A program made the position numbers and the translations under genes. From Guyanagaster necrorhizus (Eukaryota > Basidiomycota > Agaricomycetes > Agaricales > Physalacriaceae): a stretch of DNA of 64,000 nt. The stretch spans positions 778,443 through 842,442 of the forward strand of contig NW_025064900.1 in the NCBI RefSeq assembly GCF_019112545.1, in the 5' to 3' direction. This document shows, piece after piece, positions 35,639 through 47,842 of this stretch. How positions within the stretch are numbered: position 1 is the first letter of the stretch; each line of letters starts with the position of its first letter. The notes under the pieces were generated by a model. The model saw nothing but the letters and a program-made list of their open reading frames with translations, did no database searches and was not told the origin of the DNA.

Positions 35639-38400
35639 TGAAAACTCTCACTTACTTTGCATGTCATAAACTTTTTCTGTCCCCTAGAGAATGTTGGTAC
35701 CATCACACATTATGCAGAGTTAGGATTCTTTATCTTAATAGTCTGTCCTCCATCTGCTGTGTTATATACTGTACTTGTTGTTAGTGCATCAAAAGGTCTA
35801 CCAAGCAATACATCATAGGCAGGATTCTTGATGATATGTACTTATAGATATACTGTGATATCACCAAACAAGAATGAGACATTCTTTGCCATCCCAAGGG
35901 ACTTCTCTACTTGCTTATTCACAGATTGCATGTTTATTACTTTGTCTGGGTCATATATCAATCCCAGGCTCTCAGCTACTCAGCTAAACATCGACACAAT
36001 CTGTGAACCTGTATCATACAAGCTTTCAAACCACTCTATACCATTTATAAAAGGGAAGACAGAGCATAAAGCCTGTGAGTCTTTAGCTACATAGACCTGT
36101 TTTGGAACTTCTCCTTTCTCTGTGGCATCATTCAGATATTGCTCAAAATGGTCTTGCCAGACCACTATGCCTTCAGGAACCCCATTGCTGACCTCAGTAG
36201 TCACCACAAAGTTTCCTTCAAATGGGACCTCTGATAAGTATACTGCATCCTTTGGTAATCCAGTTCTCTTATCATCAGTTGTCTCTGCAAAAGAAAAGGC
36301 CTTGGTGACTCTGTCTTCACTCTCTGACTCTGATTCTTCCTCTATGACCAGCCCAAACTGTTGCTTGCTATTTTTCTTGGATTTACCCAGGGATACTCAT
36401 TTCATAGTCAACTCTTGTTTAACTGCACTGCTAACCTTTGACAGAGCAAGCAATTCTCCAACTGTCATGGCTATGAGAGACTTTATAAGTCACTCCAATA
36501 CCTTGGGTGGGTTTGCATGCTCTTCTACTGGTGCTTTCAACTGGTAAGCCACCAATTTCTCCTCAGCCAGATAGGACACAAACCCTGTCTTCTTGGGCCA
36601 TTTTCTTGATGAATCTCCCTTTCTGCCCACATTAGTAATATCTGGAACATTGAGATATGGCATCTCTGGTTCTGGAGTTAGACTACATGCAGTTGGTATG
36701 GTCTTGGGCACAGGATCCAGCTGCACTTGCTTTTTGCTTGCTGTCTTTGATGGAAATTCTACTTCAGAATCATCTGATGTATCCTCTACTACCTCAGCTC
36801 TAACTGCTCCTCTCTGTTTTTTGTTTCTTATGTCCTCCAGGGGTGATGGTGAATCCGACCTGGCAACTCTATGAGTTGTTGTATGATTCCTGCCCTTCTT
36901 TATTAAATGCCTAGAAAAACCCTGCTCTCTGTTCTCATCCAATGGTTCTTGCTCCACTGGTTCATCAGATGGTGGCCTCTTACTGTGAGTCTGCATTCCT
37001 GACTCTTGGCTTGTCTGCTGCATCCTCATTGCAAACACCTGGCACTCCAGTTCCTGTTTTTCTTGCAATAGCATGCTATAACCCCCTGGGACATGGAACA
37101 GCCCTGGAGTGTCTGTAGCATTTATCACCATATTCTGGCTCTGCAACTTGCCAGCTTTCATGTGTGCATAGTATTCATCAATGCACTCCTTCACATACTG
37201 CCCTCTAATATCTTTAGATACCTCTCTCCCACCTGGTAGTCATGCTCTTCTATCGACCATCTCTATTTTTCTAGCCTTGATGTATAAGGCTTTCATGAGG
37301 CACTCACTTGAGCAGTGTCCATCTGTATCTGTATAGAAAAAGCATGCATGTGAGTAATTCTGTCCATATCCCATCACTCTTAGATCCGAATTATATGCTG
37401 GTGCTTGTGTTCTGTTAGCCTGCTGCTGCATAAACATCATGAGACTCTTTTGGTTTTCTATTATAGCTTTCTCTAAGCTTGCAAGCCTTTTATCACTCAC
37501 AGAGGTCTGCTGTTCCATGAAATTCTTTATGACAGTGAGCACACTCCCTATCTCTTCTTGTTTCACACTATGCTCTTCTATCATAGTTGAATTGCATACA
37601 GCTATAGTTGACCAGTGCTGTTCACATGTGATTGATGTTGAGATTGAGATACCTCATACCTCATCTTGCTTCCTGTCTATGGATGAGAATACACCTTGCA
37701 ATGCTATTAGTCCAGCATTCATGATCTCTTTTGGTTTGTAGAGATCAGCATTATCTTGTCATGTCAATTCTGTGGGTGGTGGTAACTGCTCTAGCTGTAG
37801 TTTAATGGACCTATACAGCTTATCAGACATAAGTGCAAGAAAAGAATCCACCAGTTCTTTGTTTGATAGTACTTTGCTTAGTGCAGATGCAAGTACTTGG
37901 AATTCTCTTTTGAATGCCATGAACTGACTCTTGTCATTAATCTGGGCTATGTCATAATGACGTATTAGCTTTTTGAGTTCTAACATTGCATCTCTATCAC
38001 TGTCTCATATGCCATCATAACAGTCTAGTACTTCAGATTTAAAGTTGTCATATTTTTCATCAGCAGCAAAGCTAGAAAGCACTTTCCACTGATACTCTGT
38101 CTTGATATCTGTATAAGATATTGCTGCTTTCTTTTTCTCCTCATCATCATCAATCACACACTTGTCAAAGAGGTCTTCTAACCTTGAGAAGAAACACTCA
38201 AGTTTCTTGGGATCAGAGGAACTCTCAAAGCATGGTGCAGCTTTTTCATTCAGTCCTGGTATTAATAGTGCTATAGTTGCAAACTCAGTATTGGTTGGGA
38301 TTGTCAGATTCAGATTGTGGTTTAAATTAGAGTGTGAGTTCGAAGTAGAGGGTGGTACAATTTCTGAAGAGTTATCTTCACTGGAGTTGATTCAATGTCA
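35635..38400 (-). pseudogene. Gypsy element 3 ORF1: gag and aspartic protease
   Basis: One frame from about 38400 to the TGA at 35637-35635. Gag reads FFSRLEDLFDKC, TEYQWKVLSSFAADEKYDNF and LKKLIRHYDIAQINDK (37960). Near 37310-37360 a degenerate knuckle has CFFY where CxxC is expected, followed by GHCSSEC. A long polar linker follows (37194-36490). The protease has YDTGSQIVSM (active-site DTG, about 36000-36030) and AYDVLLGRPFD (about 35790-35820). In-frame stops occur, but no indel was seen. The stop overlaps the next start as ATGA. The protease would cleave the polyprotein. Confidence 0.83.
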
Positions 38401-39900
38401 AAAAAGACTAAACTCAGGATCGAAAACTGGAGCAGACTGTGATCCTACTTCACTCCTGCATTCCTGGGCAGTGAGCTCTGTTCTCAAAGTATTCTGACTT
38501 CATTGATGTGCTTGGTAACAGCTAAGTGACTAAGAAAAGTGAATGAGGAAGGAACTCTCAAACACCAACACCTAACCACTCAATACACAATCACCAAATA
38601 CAGTTGAGATTGGTTGTTTCAATTACAATAGAAGCACTCTTGCAGTCTTAAGTAAAATCAAAGAAACAGTCAATAAAGACAGTTATTCAACTCTATCCTA
38701 CTTTCTAAGATGCAATACTCATGATAGTAGTTTATAGCAATATTTAAGTATAATTAGGACTTAGAATCAATCAAAATTATGCTTCAAATCAACTTAGAAT
38801 ATTCCAAAACCCAATGAACTCCAAAACTCAAATACTAAGTCTATCAAGCACTTAGACTTGACTAGCTGCACTCTTGGCTGACTAGCAGTCCTCAAAACTG
38901 AAGAACTTGTATTCTGATGCTAAAACCCTTAGAGTTTGAGACCCAAATTAATCCAAAACCCAAAATACAGTTATTATTCCAATCCAATCCTCTCTAAGTG
39001 ATAAAGCAACTTAAATAAATCACTAAGTTAAAGCAAAACTCAAAATCCATTGTCTCAGAGACTAGCTACAGTGGGCTAAAAGGCCTGAACATGGGTGTGG
39101 GTTGCTTGCCTGCTATTTTCCCCTATTTCCTTCTTTTATACATCAACAACAGGTACAGAATCTATAAATAAAGCATTTAAAATAGTATTTCTCCTGTTTA
39201 AAGCAGAATCATGCTATTATTCCAGAATGGCAGCACTCCTGGACTCCTCTAGAATTGCCCAGACCTGTATAGCCACCACACAGCTTTATTTTAAGCCTAC
39301 AGTGCCCATGGGTACCTAACTCCTTTCTGTCTACCCAGAGTTTTAATCCTCTGAGTTATTCTTAGTAGCTCAATCAATCAGGCCTGGTCAGGCCCAGTCA
39401 ACCGGTCCTATCCACTCTATTCCTCTCAATTCTAAGTCCTTTAGGTCATCTGATATCTAGGAAATTTGGACTTAGGCATTTGAGTCAAAACTCAGAGTGC
39501 TAGCCACAGATCATTGGATCTCTCTTCTTACTACTCCTGGATGATACTGTCTTTACTCAATACTCTACAACTGGCTATGGTATTACCCCTAGCTGTCTTA
39601 GAATATATTTGTCTTAGTGGCATGTAGAATTGGCCCTATTTGAGGTACTATTTCTAAGTCCAACCTGGACTTAGTATTTTCCAAGATGTGGTGCAGAACT
39701 TTTCTAAGTTCAAACCTGACTTAGGATTTTTATTCTTAGGCCATGTTATTTTACAAAGTCCCTTTTGGACTTAGTATTGGTGACTAGCATGACTATCAGC
39801 TCAGAGCCTCAGCCATAGTCTTCTACTGGCTAATGATCCTCAGTTACTAGCATATTTTAGTGTGTTATGCAGAATTTGCAAATTATAGAGCTGAACATAT
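38401..39900 (-). mobile_element. Leader and probable 5' LTR of gypsy element 3
   Basis: Non-coding region upstream of gag on the minus strand. A TATA-like TGTATAAAAGAAGG (minus strand) lies near 39135. The U3 side (39420-39770) holds repeated CTAAGTCC/GGACTTAG motifs, partly as palindromes. The LTR ends were not fixed because no second LTR is present: the left side of the element at 31.6-31.8 kb has no match. The right edge abuts gypsy element 4 at about 39905. Confidence 0.5.
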
Positions 39901-39904
39901 ACTC

Positions 39905-42342
39905 TGCATATCACTGCCACCTTTCAATAGATGATGAACAACATATTCAAGGACCTCATCACCACCAGAAAGGTCACAATATGCCTGGATGACATCCTTA
40001 TAATGTCCTGGGATCAAGCTGAACATTGCAGGCTGGTCTGCCAGATGTTGGAATTGATGAAGAAGCATAAACTATTTCTCAAGGCAGAGAAATGTGAATT
40101 TGAGATATTGGAAATGGAGTATCTGGAGGTCATCATTAGTGAAGAAAGTATCCAAATAGACCCAGTAAAGGTCATCAGTGTCACTGAATGACCAGAACCA
40201 ATGAGAAAGAAAGAACTCCAGTCATTCCTAGGGTTCACTAACTTCTATTGCTAATTCATACAAGACTACAGCAAAATAGTCTGCCTAATGATACAGCTAA
40301 CCAGCAATGCCCTCTGGATCTGGGGATCATCACAGCAAGCAGCTTTTGATAATCTAAAGTAATAACTTGCAGAGGATATCATACTCACTATCCCAACCCA
40401 GAATGAGAAGTTCCAAGTTGAGGCCAACTCAAGCAAAGGAGCTATAGAAGCAGTGCTTTTGCATGAGCAGAAGGGGAGGTGGAGGCCAGTAGCATTCCTC
40501 TCAAAAGCTCTCTCTGTGATGGAGCAAAACTATAAAATATATGACAAGAAGTTACTCACAATTATGCTCACCCTAAAAGAGTGGTGACACTATCTGATCA
40601 GTGCTGTCTAAGTCTTTGAGATATGAACAGATCATCAAAACCTCCAATACTTCTGACAACTGCAAAAACTAAACCAACAACAGGCTTGGTGGGTGACTGA
40701 ACTGAGCCAATACCAGTACACTCTACATCACAAGACAGAAACAGCTAACAAGAAGGCCAACCTTCTCAGCTGACAGGCAGACCATGATCAAGGAGGGAAT
40801 GACAATAATAGCATTATCCTATTAAGGCCTGAACACTTTCAAGCCATGATAATGCCAACAGAAGAGGAGATACATGAATGAATCAAAAATGCCATACAAG
40901 ATCTCAGCAAATGGGATTAACATGTGGCCTCATTTCTTAACCACAAATGAGGAATGAAGAAGGAGAGGGAAATGATTCAATATGATGGAAGGATCTGTTC
41001 TCCAAGATCAAGAACTTTGAGAGAAAATCATCACCATATACTATAACCATGCAACAGCCAGACACCTGGGAATTGCAAAAACTAAGGAGCTCATCTTGTG
41101 AGAATATTGATAGCTAAAACTAGGACAAAATATTGAATAATACATCAAAGAGTGTGAAACCTGCCAGTGCAGCAAGTCCTCCACCCAACCATGAGCAGCA
41201 CCTCTATATTCCAATGAGATCTCTTCATCACCATGAACCCATATCATAGTAGACATGATTACCAGCCTGCCAGAATGCAACAGGTATAATGCTATATTCA
41301 TTATCATAGATAGGTTCTTGAAGGCCATTATTTCAATCACATGCTCAATGGAATTGACTTCAGAAGGATGGGCAAAGATTCTCTGAAATGAAGTATATGC
41401 CAAATATGGAATGCCACAAGTTGTAATCTCAGATCATAGCTAAAGTTTGTCTTCAAATTCTTGGATGATCTATACTGGCTACTCAACATTCACCAAAATA
41501 CATCAACTGCATATCACTCTCAAACTGACAGTCAAACTAAATGTGCTAATCAAGAAATTGAAAAGTACCTATAACTTTTTATTAACTACCATCAGGATGA
41601 CTGGCTCAAATGGCTGGCTCTCACTGCCTTTCAGCACAACAATCACATACACTCAGCAACTGGCAAAATCCCATTCTTCATTAATCATAGCTGACACCCA
41701 TTTATCTTGCATATCATAAAAGCAAACACCACTACTCCTACCTCCACTAACTTCACCACCATGATTATCTGCATTCATAACAAAACTAAAATCACCCTGG
41801 AATGTGTGGCCTCCACAATGAAGGCCCAATATGACAAACACCAAAAATCTACACATTCTTACAATATTAATGACAAGATCTGGTCGGACACCACTAACCT
41901 CCATCTTCCACAACCAAAGAAGAAACTCAATGATAAGCAAATGGGCCCATTCTCCATTCTTGCTAAAGTCAGGTCATCAGCATACAAGCTATGCATTCTC
42001 CCTCACTGGAAGATCCACAACATCTTCAATGAAACACTTCTCACTCTCTTTGTAGCACCTGCCTTTCTGAATCAAGAACATCCACCTCCTCCACCTCCTG
42101 ACCTCATTGATAATGAAGAACACTATAAAATTGATCAGATATTAGACCATAAACTTTGTAAGATCAAAGCATGCAGCAGGAGAACAACAATGATGATGGA
42201 CTACCTTATCAGCTGGAAAGGCTATAGGCCAGAGTTCAACTAATGGATGAATGAGAAATGCATGGATGCTGCAGATGCTATCTCAAACTATGAACTATCC
42301 TTTAATTAAGCCATCAGAATGATGATCTTAAGAAGGAGGTAA
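39905..42342 (+). pseudogene. Gypsy element 4 pol (RT C-terminal part to chromodomain)
   Basis: Second copy of the element 2 family. It starts inside RT (MMNNIFKDLI, 39931) with CLDD at 39981-39992 in place of YxDD. RNase H follows (QVEANSSKGAIEAVLLHEQK-like, about 40420-40480), with AFLSKALSVMEQNY. The integrase tail has FKFLDDLYWLLNIHQN-like sequence and QDDWLKWLALTAFQHNN. The KLNDKQMGPFSILAKV stretch (about 41925-41970) and a chromodomain (YKIDQILDHKL ... YLISWKGYRPEFN, 42123-42240) end the pol. A polypurine tract AAGAAGGAGGTAATG precedes the LTR at 42343. Many stops are present. The 5' part is missing at the junction with element 3, possibly removed by its insertion. Confidence 0.83.
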
Positions 42343-42801
42343 TGTTATGATTTTTCCTTTACTATCACAAATTAACCCCTATTTATACTTAGTCAGAGCA
42401 TCTAGACCAGTGCTTAGGATTATGAGAGTGGCTTAGCCATCACAACAATGCCAATTCAGCATTGTCCTCTGATATAATGATCAACCCTCAATGACATGCA
42501 ACTAACCTTTTGTGTATAGTAGTGACACTCAAGAGCAATGGGCATAAGGGCTTAGAAATGGACAATAGGTAGTTTTATATTTAGCTCCACAGATATACAG
42601 TATATAAGAGACTCACTCTCACTGGTGAATCCTCAGCTTTGAGCTAAAGTTTATCTTTACACCATTCTACTCTTAAGCCAATCATAAGGCCTTATCACAT
42701 AAAAATCAGTACTCACATTAGTGGACTCTGATGAAACACTTAAACACAAAGTGACATCAGTTTATCACATGTCTACAATCATGTGCAGCTTGAGTCTAAC
42801 A
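42343..42801 (+). mobile_element. 3' LTR of gypsy element 4 (459 bp)
   Basis: TGTTATGATTTTTCC to GAGTCTAACA, matching the LTR at 15093-15552. The TATA-like CAGTATATAAGAG lies near 42600. It follows a polypurine tract and sits directly against copia RNase H coding sequence. Confidence 0.85.
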
Positions 42802-43190
42802 AGCTGTTACTTGGAGCTCAAAAAAATAGCCCACTATAGCTTTATCCACTATGGAAGCAGAATATATGGCCCTTACATATACTATCTGGGAAGTAATTTG
42901 GCTATAAGTACTCTTAACTGAATTAGGATTGCCACCTTATAAAGTGACAACTATTTTCATCAACAATCAATCAGCAATCAAATTTGCTGAGAACCCTATA
43001 TTCTATGCATGATCAAAGCATATAGACATATAGCACCACTTTGTTCATAAGCATATGGCTTTAAATAAAGTCAAAGTTCAACACTGCACATCAGAGGAGA
43101 ACTTAGCAGATATATTCACTAAAGGCCTACCAAGACCATTATATGAATATCTATCTGCAGGTATTCTAGAAACTCAGAATTGAGGGAGAG
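42802..43190 (+). pseudogene. Ty1/copia RNase H fragment
   Basis: The frame carries ALSTMEAEYMAL, INNQSAIKFAENP, SKHIDI and SEENLADIFTKGLPRPLYE, the hallmark order of the copia RNase H C-terminus. Stops occur at the usual Gln/Arg positions. It begins abruptly at the gypsy LTR, so the rest of this copia element has been removed or lies elsewhere. The coding part ends at a TGA followed by a purine run (GAGGGAGAG) and the LTR. Confidence 0.87.
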
Positions 43191-43558
43191 TGTTGGGATA
43201 GCAATCCTGAGTGAGTATGAGAATGTACTCAAAGATACAATACCAATCAGTGGCAGCTGACTTGGATCATAATCTGAACTTATTTAGTATTTTATAGAAA
43301 GATCTCAAAGTAATACAAAATGTATTTAAGTAGAATGTCTCTCTCAAGAGACCAATTCTAATCCTCTGTACACTACTCTGCTCTTTACTTACAATAAGGA
43401 CAAAGAAGAATAAAAGAAAGAAGTGCTCAGGACAGAGGTCAGAATCAAATAAATGTATTTACATATATTTACATCTTACTACTTTGCTCTACATGTGAGG
43501 TCACCTATTGTACTTCATTCCCCATGAGTGCAACTCATGATCCTTGCTTTGGTCAACA
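43191..43558 (+). mobile_element. Copia 3' LTR (about 370 bp)
   Basis: Starts TGTTGGGATAG right after the polypurine tract, as in many copia elements. It ends most likely at GGTCAACA (inverted TGTTG/CAACA). A TATA-like TGTATTTAAGTAG lies near 43320. The 3' end is inferred because there is no second copy. Confidence 0.65.
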
Positions 43559-46052
43559 TACTCTTCACACTCCCTTTAGGCATATATATCATATACATTG
43601 GCTTCAAGAGCATTCAGCTTGCAACATAAGTGTTCTGAGCCAACACATACTATGGATTCTCATGTATAGATAAAATTCCAGTGCTCATCTGGCACAGCAA
43701 TTACAGTTATAAGATTGCTGTTGAGCTCACTTGATGGTTATCTATATTCTGCATGCTCCTTTTCTTTGCTCTCTTCAGATTTGCAAGTGAAGCAAAGAAA
43801 CAGTACCATCTGGCATTCTGAAAGATCTGTGGCTGGTTCAGCTTCAAGCTGACTGGTGGACACCACAGAAATCAATTTTATTGCTACTTTGAATCATGCT
43901 CATCTTCATTGCTGCTGTGATCTTAGCCCTCACTGTGTGGTCAACTGAGCTCAAACCCTGGATCCTACTAAGGATTATAGAATCTATATAGTACTTTTTC
44001 TGTCATGATCCCTATAATTTTCTGGCTTTATTACAGGATATATCATCTTGAGCATCTATCAGATTTGTTCACCTATTCTAATTGGGTCAACAATAATCTG
44101 GCATAATAATCTTTACTAATAATTTGTCTCACTTCAACTACTGCTCCTACTTAAACAATACCACTCATCTCCACTTGCTGGAAAAGTGATATCTGCATCT
44201 AAAAACCATGGTCTCTACTACTACACCAGTGAAAAGCATTCTTTTACCAATGAACTCTCTCAATATCACTCTATCTTGAAGGCTCAGAGTCTTTCTCTCT
44301 TGAGTTCTCATCAGTTAACATCAAGTGTGAGGTGATGTACTCTGCATATGGCAAGGGCTACATTATCACACAAAACCATATATCTACTGTGACACTGAGC
44401 CTTTTGTATATCTGCTTATACTCAGTCAGGACATGAAATAAAGCTGCAAGCTATCTCACCTCTCAGGCTGCCATCCTTATGTCAGTGATAAATAGCCACT
44501 GTGTTGAACTCTTCACTCTTTTTTTTGACCCTTCAATCTCTCAATCTCTCCTCCACTATTGTGCCTCTATTTCTTTATTCATCATCTCTCATTTTTATAA
44601 CTACAGTTAAGTAGAAAATTTCATTTTCATGTCTACTTCATAATATCCTTATTTTTTTTCATTGTGCTTGTCCATGAAATTTTATATCTGCAGAATCTAA
44701 ACTATTATACCACTTGGGCACTTGTGTGGTTTATGTTTCTTGTTGCAGGGCCAAAGAATTGCTAATAGTCTTGTCCTGATAATCACAGCAGTGTCTTTTA
44801 CACTGCAATCAGTGCAAGCTGATGCAGCCCTTCATCTCATCACTAAGTTTACTCTTTTTCAACATGTTCACTAGATATTAAAATAAGCTATATTATTCAC
44901 TCAATATAGTTGTAAGAAGTTTTCTGGCTTACATATATTGAGATCTAAGGAAATTCATAGATGTACTCCAGTGGGTTGCAGATTCTTAATATTTCCTTAC
45001 AAGTACCAAAACTAAATACTCTCAGATTCACATCAATTGCAATGAATATTTTATTGATTAACCCTCTATCTCTCTCACTGCAGTCTTTCTCTATATATCC
45101 ATTCAACTATTCTATCTTACACACAAAATATATTGTTTGCTCAATGAGTCAAGAGCAGCATCTTGGATCAGAAAGTTCAATCACCTAAAGAGACAAACAA
45201 TGGCTTATACAATTGCAAGTGTATTGCTTTTGCTGTAACAAATTAATATATTTGGCCCACAAAATGCTCTCTAATTATCATTCACAACAATGAATCTGAT
45301 ATCACCACCATTCTTCACTCATCATAGTATCATAGATGAGTTTCTCTCTCTTATCCTATCCACACCAGAGGATGCCCCATTTCTTCTTGAGATGCCAGAC
45401 ATTCCAATATCTATCAATCAAGAAGCTGCCCCTGAACTACCTGTTATGATGTGCATTGTGGCATGAGTGTGGGGTGAGTTTATCTTTGTTTTTTCCTAGT
45501 CAGGCACTGAGATAGCTCTGTGTCAGTTTAAAACTGTATTCAAGCCTGCACTAAAGATAGCCTGTCATCAACATAGTTCTGCTATAGTAAGATTCTCAAC
45601 CATATCTCTTCAATACACAGATGCTGATCATTTACTACCATCCAAGATTGTTTGTGTGATTTTATCACTGCAATACCTCTGAATCCACCACTAACTTTGA
45701 TCTTCTCCTGCTTCCTCAGGCTCTTTATTCTTCTTTATTCTATTTATTTTATCCTTACCTCTTCTCTGTCCTTTTAGGCTTCCATGTGTTCTCTTATTTA
45801 CATCACACAGGATAAAGAATATGTATATACAGTAACAAACCCATGAAGTGACATTTGAAACAAGCAAGAATCAAAGCATTAAATCCAGTAATCAAGATAG
45901 TTAGGATGCTCATGTAACTAGTAAGTGGTCAATGGTAATGAGAATGCACAGGCCTTCTGCATGAGCATCCACACCAATTTCAGAAATTTGCTACTGTAAC
46001 ACCATGTTGATCCTCCAAAGAACTGTATCATTCTGATTTGTTCTCATGATGG
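43559..46052. other. Unassigned decayed sequence, 2.5 kb
   Basis: CpG-poor, no protein domain recognised in either direction, and no match noticed to the other repeats in the window. Probably old repeat material. Confidence 0.4.
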
Positions 46053-47842
46053 TGACATGCCCTCTCCATATTCAGGCATGTAAAATTGCAAAAATTGAGA
46101 ATACATGAACAGCATTTCAGTCCAGTAAGCATGTAACTGAGAATAGAATAAGAGCACACAGAAATCTAGGTATTATAAGGCTAAACTGAAGTAACAAGAA
46201 GCAGAGTGCATGGCCTAGTAGCAGACTAATACTGGAGGGGTTAGACTGCATGTGAGGTTCCAGCACTTGGCTCTAAACATGCCAATACCATTATAAGAGG
46301 GTATGCTAAAGATAAAAAGAATATGATTAAAATATGATCAGCAATCCTGATCACATTGATCAAGGATGCATAGCCATTGATGCACTGATAGGACATGCCT
46401 TAGAACAGAGAGTTGAGACCCAAAGAAAGGTATCTGAATAACTGGATGCTGAATAGAGAAATGAAATAATAGCAACAAAGGAATAGATAGAGGAATACTA
46501 CTCTCAGAGATGAATAGCACATGTACTGCTCAGAGACTTGCACACATACTTATAGTGCCTTAGCATGCTTAACACAGTGAGGGACTCCACATCATACTGA
46601 GGTATAACACATACCATATTGAGTGAGCTAATTGGTGCATGTCAGGCCAGAAACAGTGCATTTTCTGAGCTGGAGGGAATGTCAAGACACTGAAAAAGAG
46701 AACATAACTATTGTAGCTGACTTCAGACATAGCAGATAACCCTGGGGGTCTGAAACAGTTTACCACTGTCAGAGATGTGTCACTAGAGAAATAAGAAAGT
46801 GAGCAGACCTGGCTAACCCAGCTAGCTGAGGTCAGCTAGAGAAGAAACATTGCACAGTCTTAGCCCAGAAGAGAATAAATGCAGCAACTGCAATATGCAC
46901 ATGAATAATATCTGTGGGATCCAGCATGGAGTCCCATACTTTGAAGATACTATAGTAGGATTATACTAGTAAGTGCCACAGTAGAGTATTTAAATATAGT
47001 ATTGTATGAGTAGGATACAAGTTTCTGACTCTCACAGTTGTGGTGTATTGAGCACAGAAAGTTTTGCACTCTAGCTCTGGGCTTGTTTTTGTAACTTCAG
47101 GCAAGAAAATAAACTCATTATTAAATATCATTGAGAGCACTTTGAGAACTGAGTGAGGCATCAAAGCTCATAAAGGACTTGAATCCAGTTTGATAAGAGG
47201 TTTTGGACTGCACTCTAATCTGAGAATAAGAGAGTGATATCTGAAGGGCATCATCTTGAGTTTTTAAAGTATTTGTGACATGCAGTGCTACAGGTGGCAG
47301 AGATTCAAACCCTTTGGCTTGATTAGTGTGTGCTTTTGTGTTATTTCCACAGATTGGTAGAGGTTCAAACCTTTTGGTCTGTTGAATAGCATTTTATTGT
47401 GTTTTGTGTCTTTGGATTGCATAGTTTGAATCCTGTGAGTCTATAATCAGTTTGAAAACTTATGAACAGAGATCTGTGCTCTTTGGCACTTATGGATATG
47501 TTTGTGATTGGTTTTTGCTTAGAGCACAAAGCTTTGAGTCATGTATTGTGTGTGTTAGAGATTTTTGCCTTGAGGCCTGGCAACACCTGTTGCCACCTCT
47601 TGTTTTGATAAAATGAAAAGCTTTGAGACTTAGAGAGATCTAGGACTGTTGTATGTGCACTATTACTGTTTGTGCACTGTGGATTCATTGAAGAAGACAA
47701 TTATATTTGTTGATTACTACTTTTATCACATTATAATCCTCCCACAAACTAAGAGTTTTGTGTGTGTGTTAGTGTGAGTGTGGTCAGTGGATAGTGCTCT
47801 GCTGTATCTGTTTTCATCTTGTGCACACTCAGATTCTCTTCA
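46053..47842 (+). mobile_element. LTR-X, solo copy C with ATGG target duplication
   Basis: 1.79 kb, TGACATGCCCTCTCC to GATTCTCTTCA. It is flanked by ATGG on both sides (46049-46052 and 47843-47846). A TATA-like GAGTATTTAAATATAG lies near 46984. It has no coding sequence. It is colinear with copy B and with the reverse copy at 19601-21462. Best read as a solo LTR left after LTR-LTR recombination. Confidence 0.78.

Noticed and set aside
36122..36874. Plus-strand open frames opposite gag of element 3
   Set aside because: Shadows of the gag-protease frame, with no splice or domain support.
15093..42801. LTRs at 15093 and 42343 as the two ends of one element with an AGCT duplication
   Set aside because: RT to integrase occurs twice between them and the outer flanks differ (unknown helical fragment against copia), so they belong to two copies of one family.
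24788..47842. LTR-X copies B and C as the two LTRs of one 23-kb element
   Set aside because: Copy C has its own ATGG duplication, copy B has none, and the interval holds unrelated elements on both strands.
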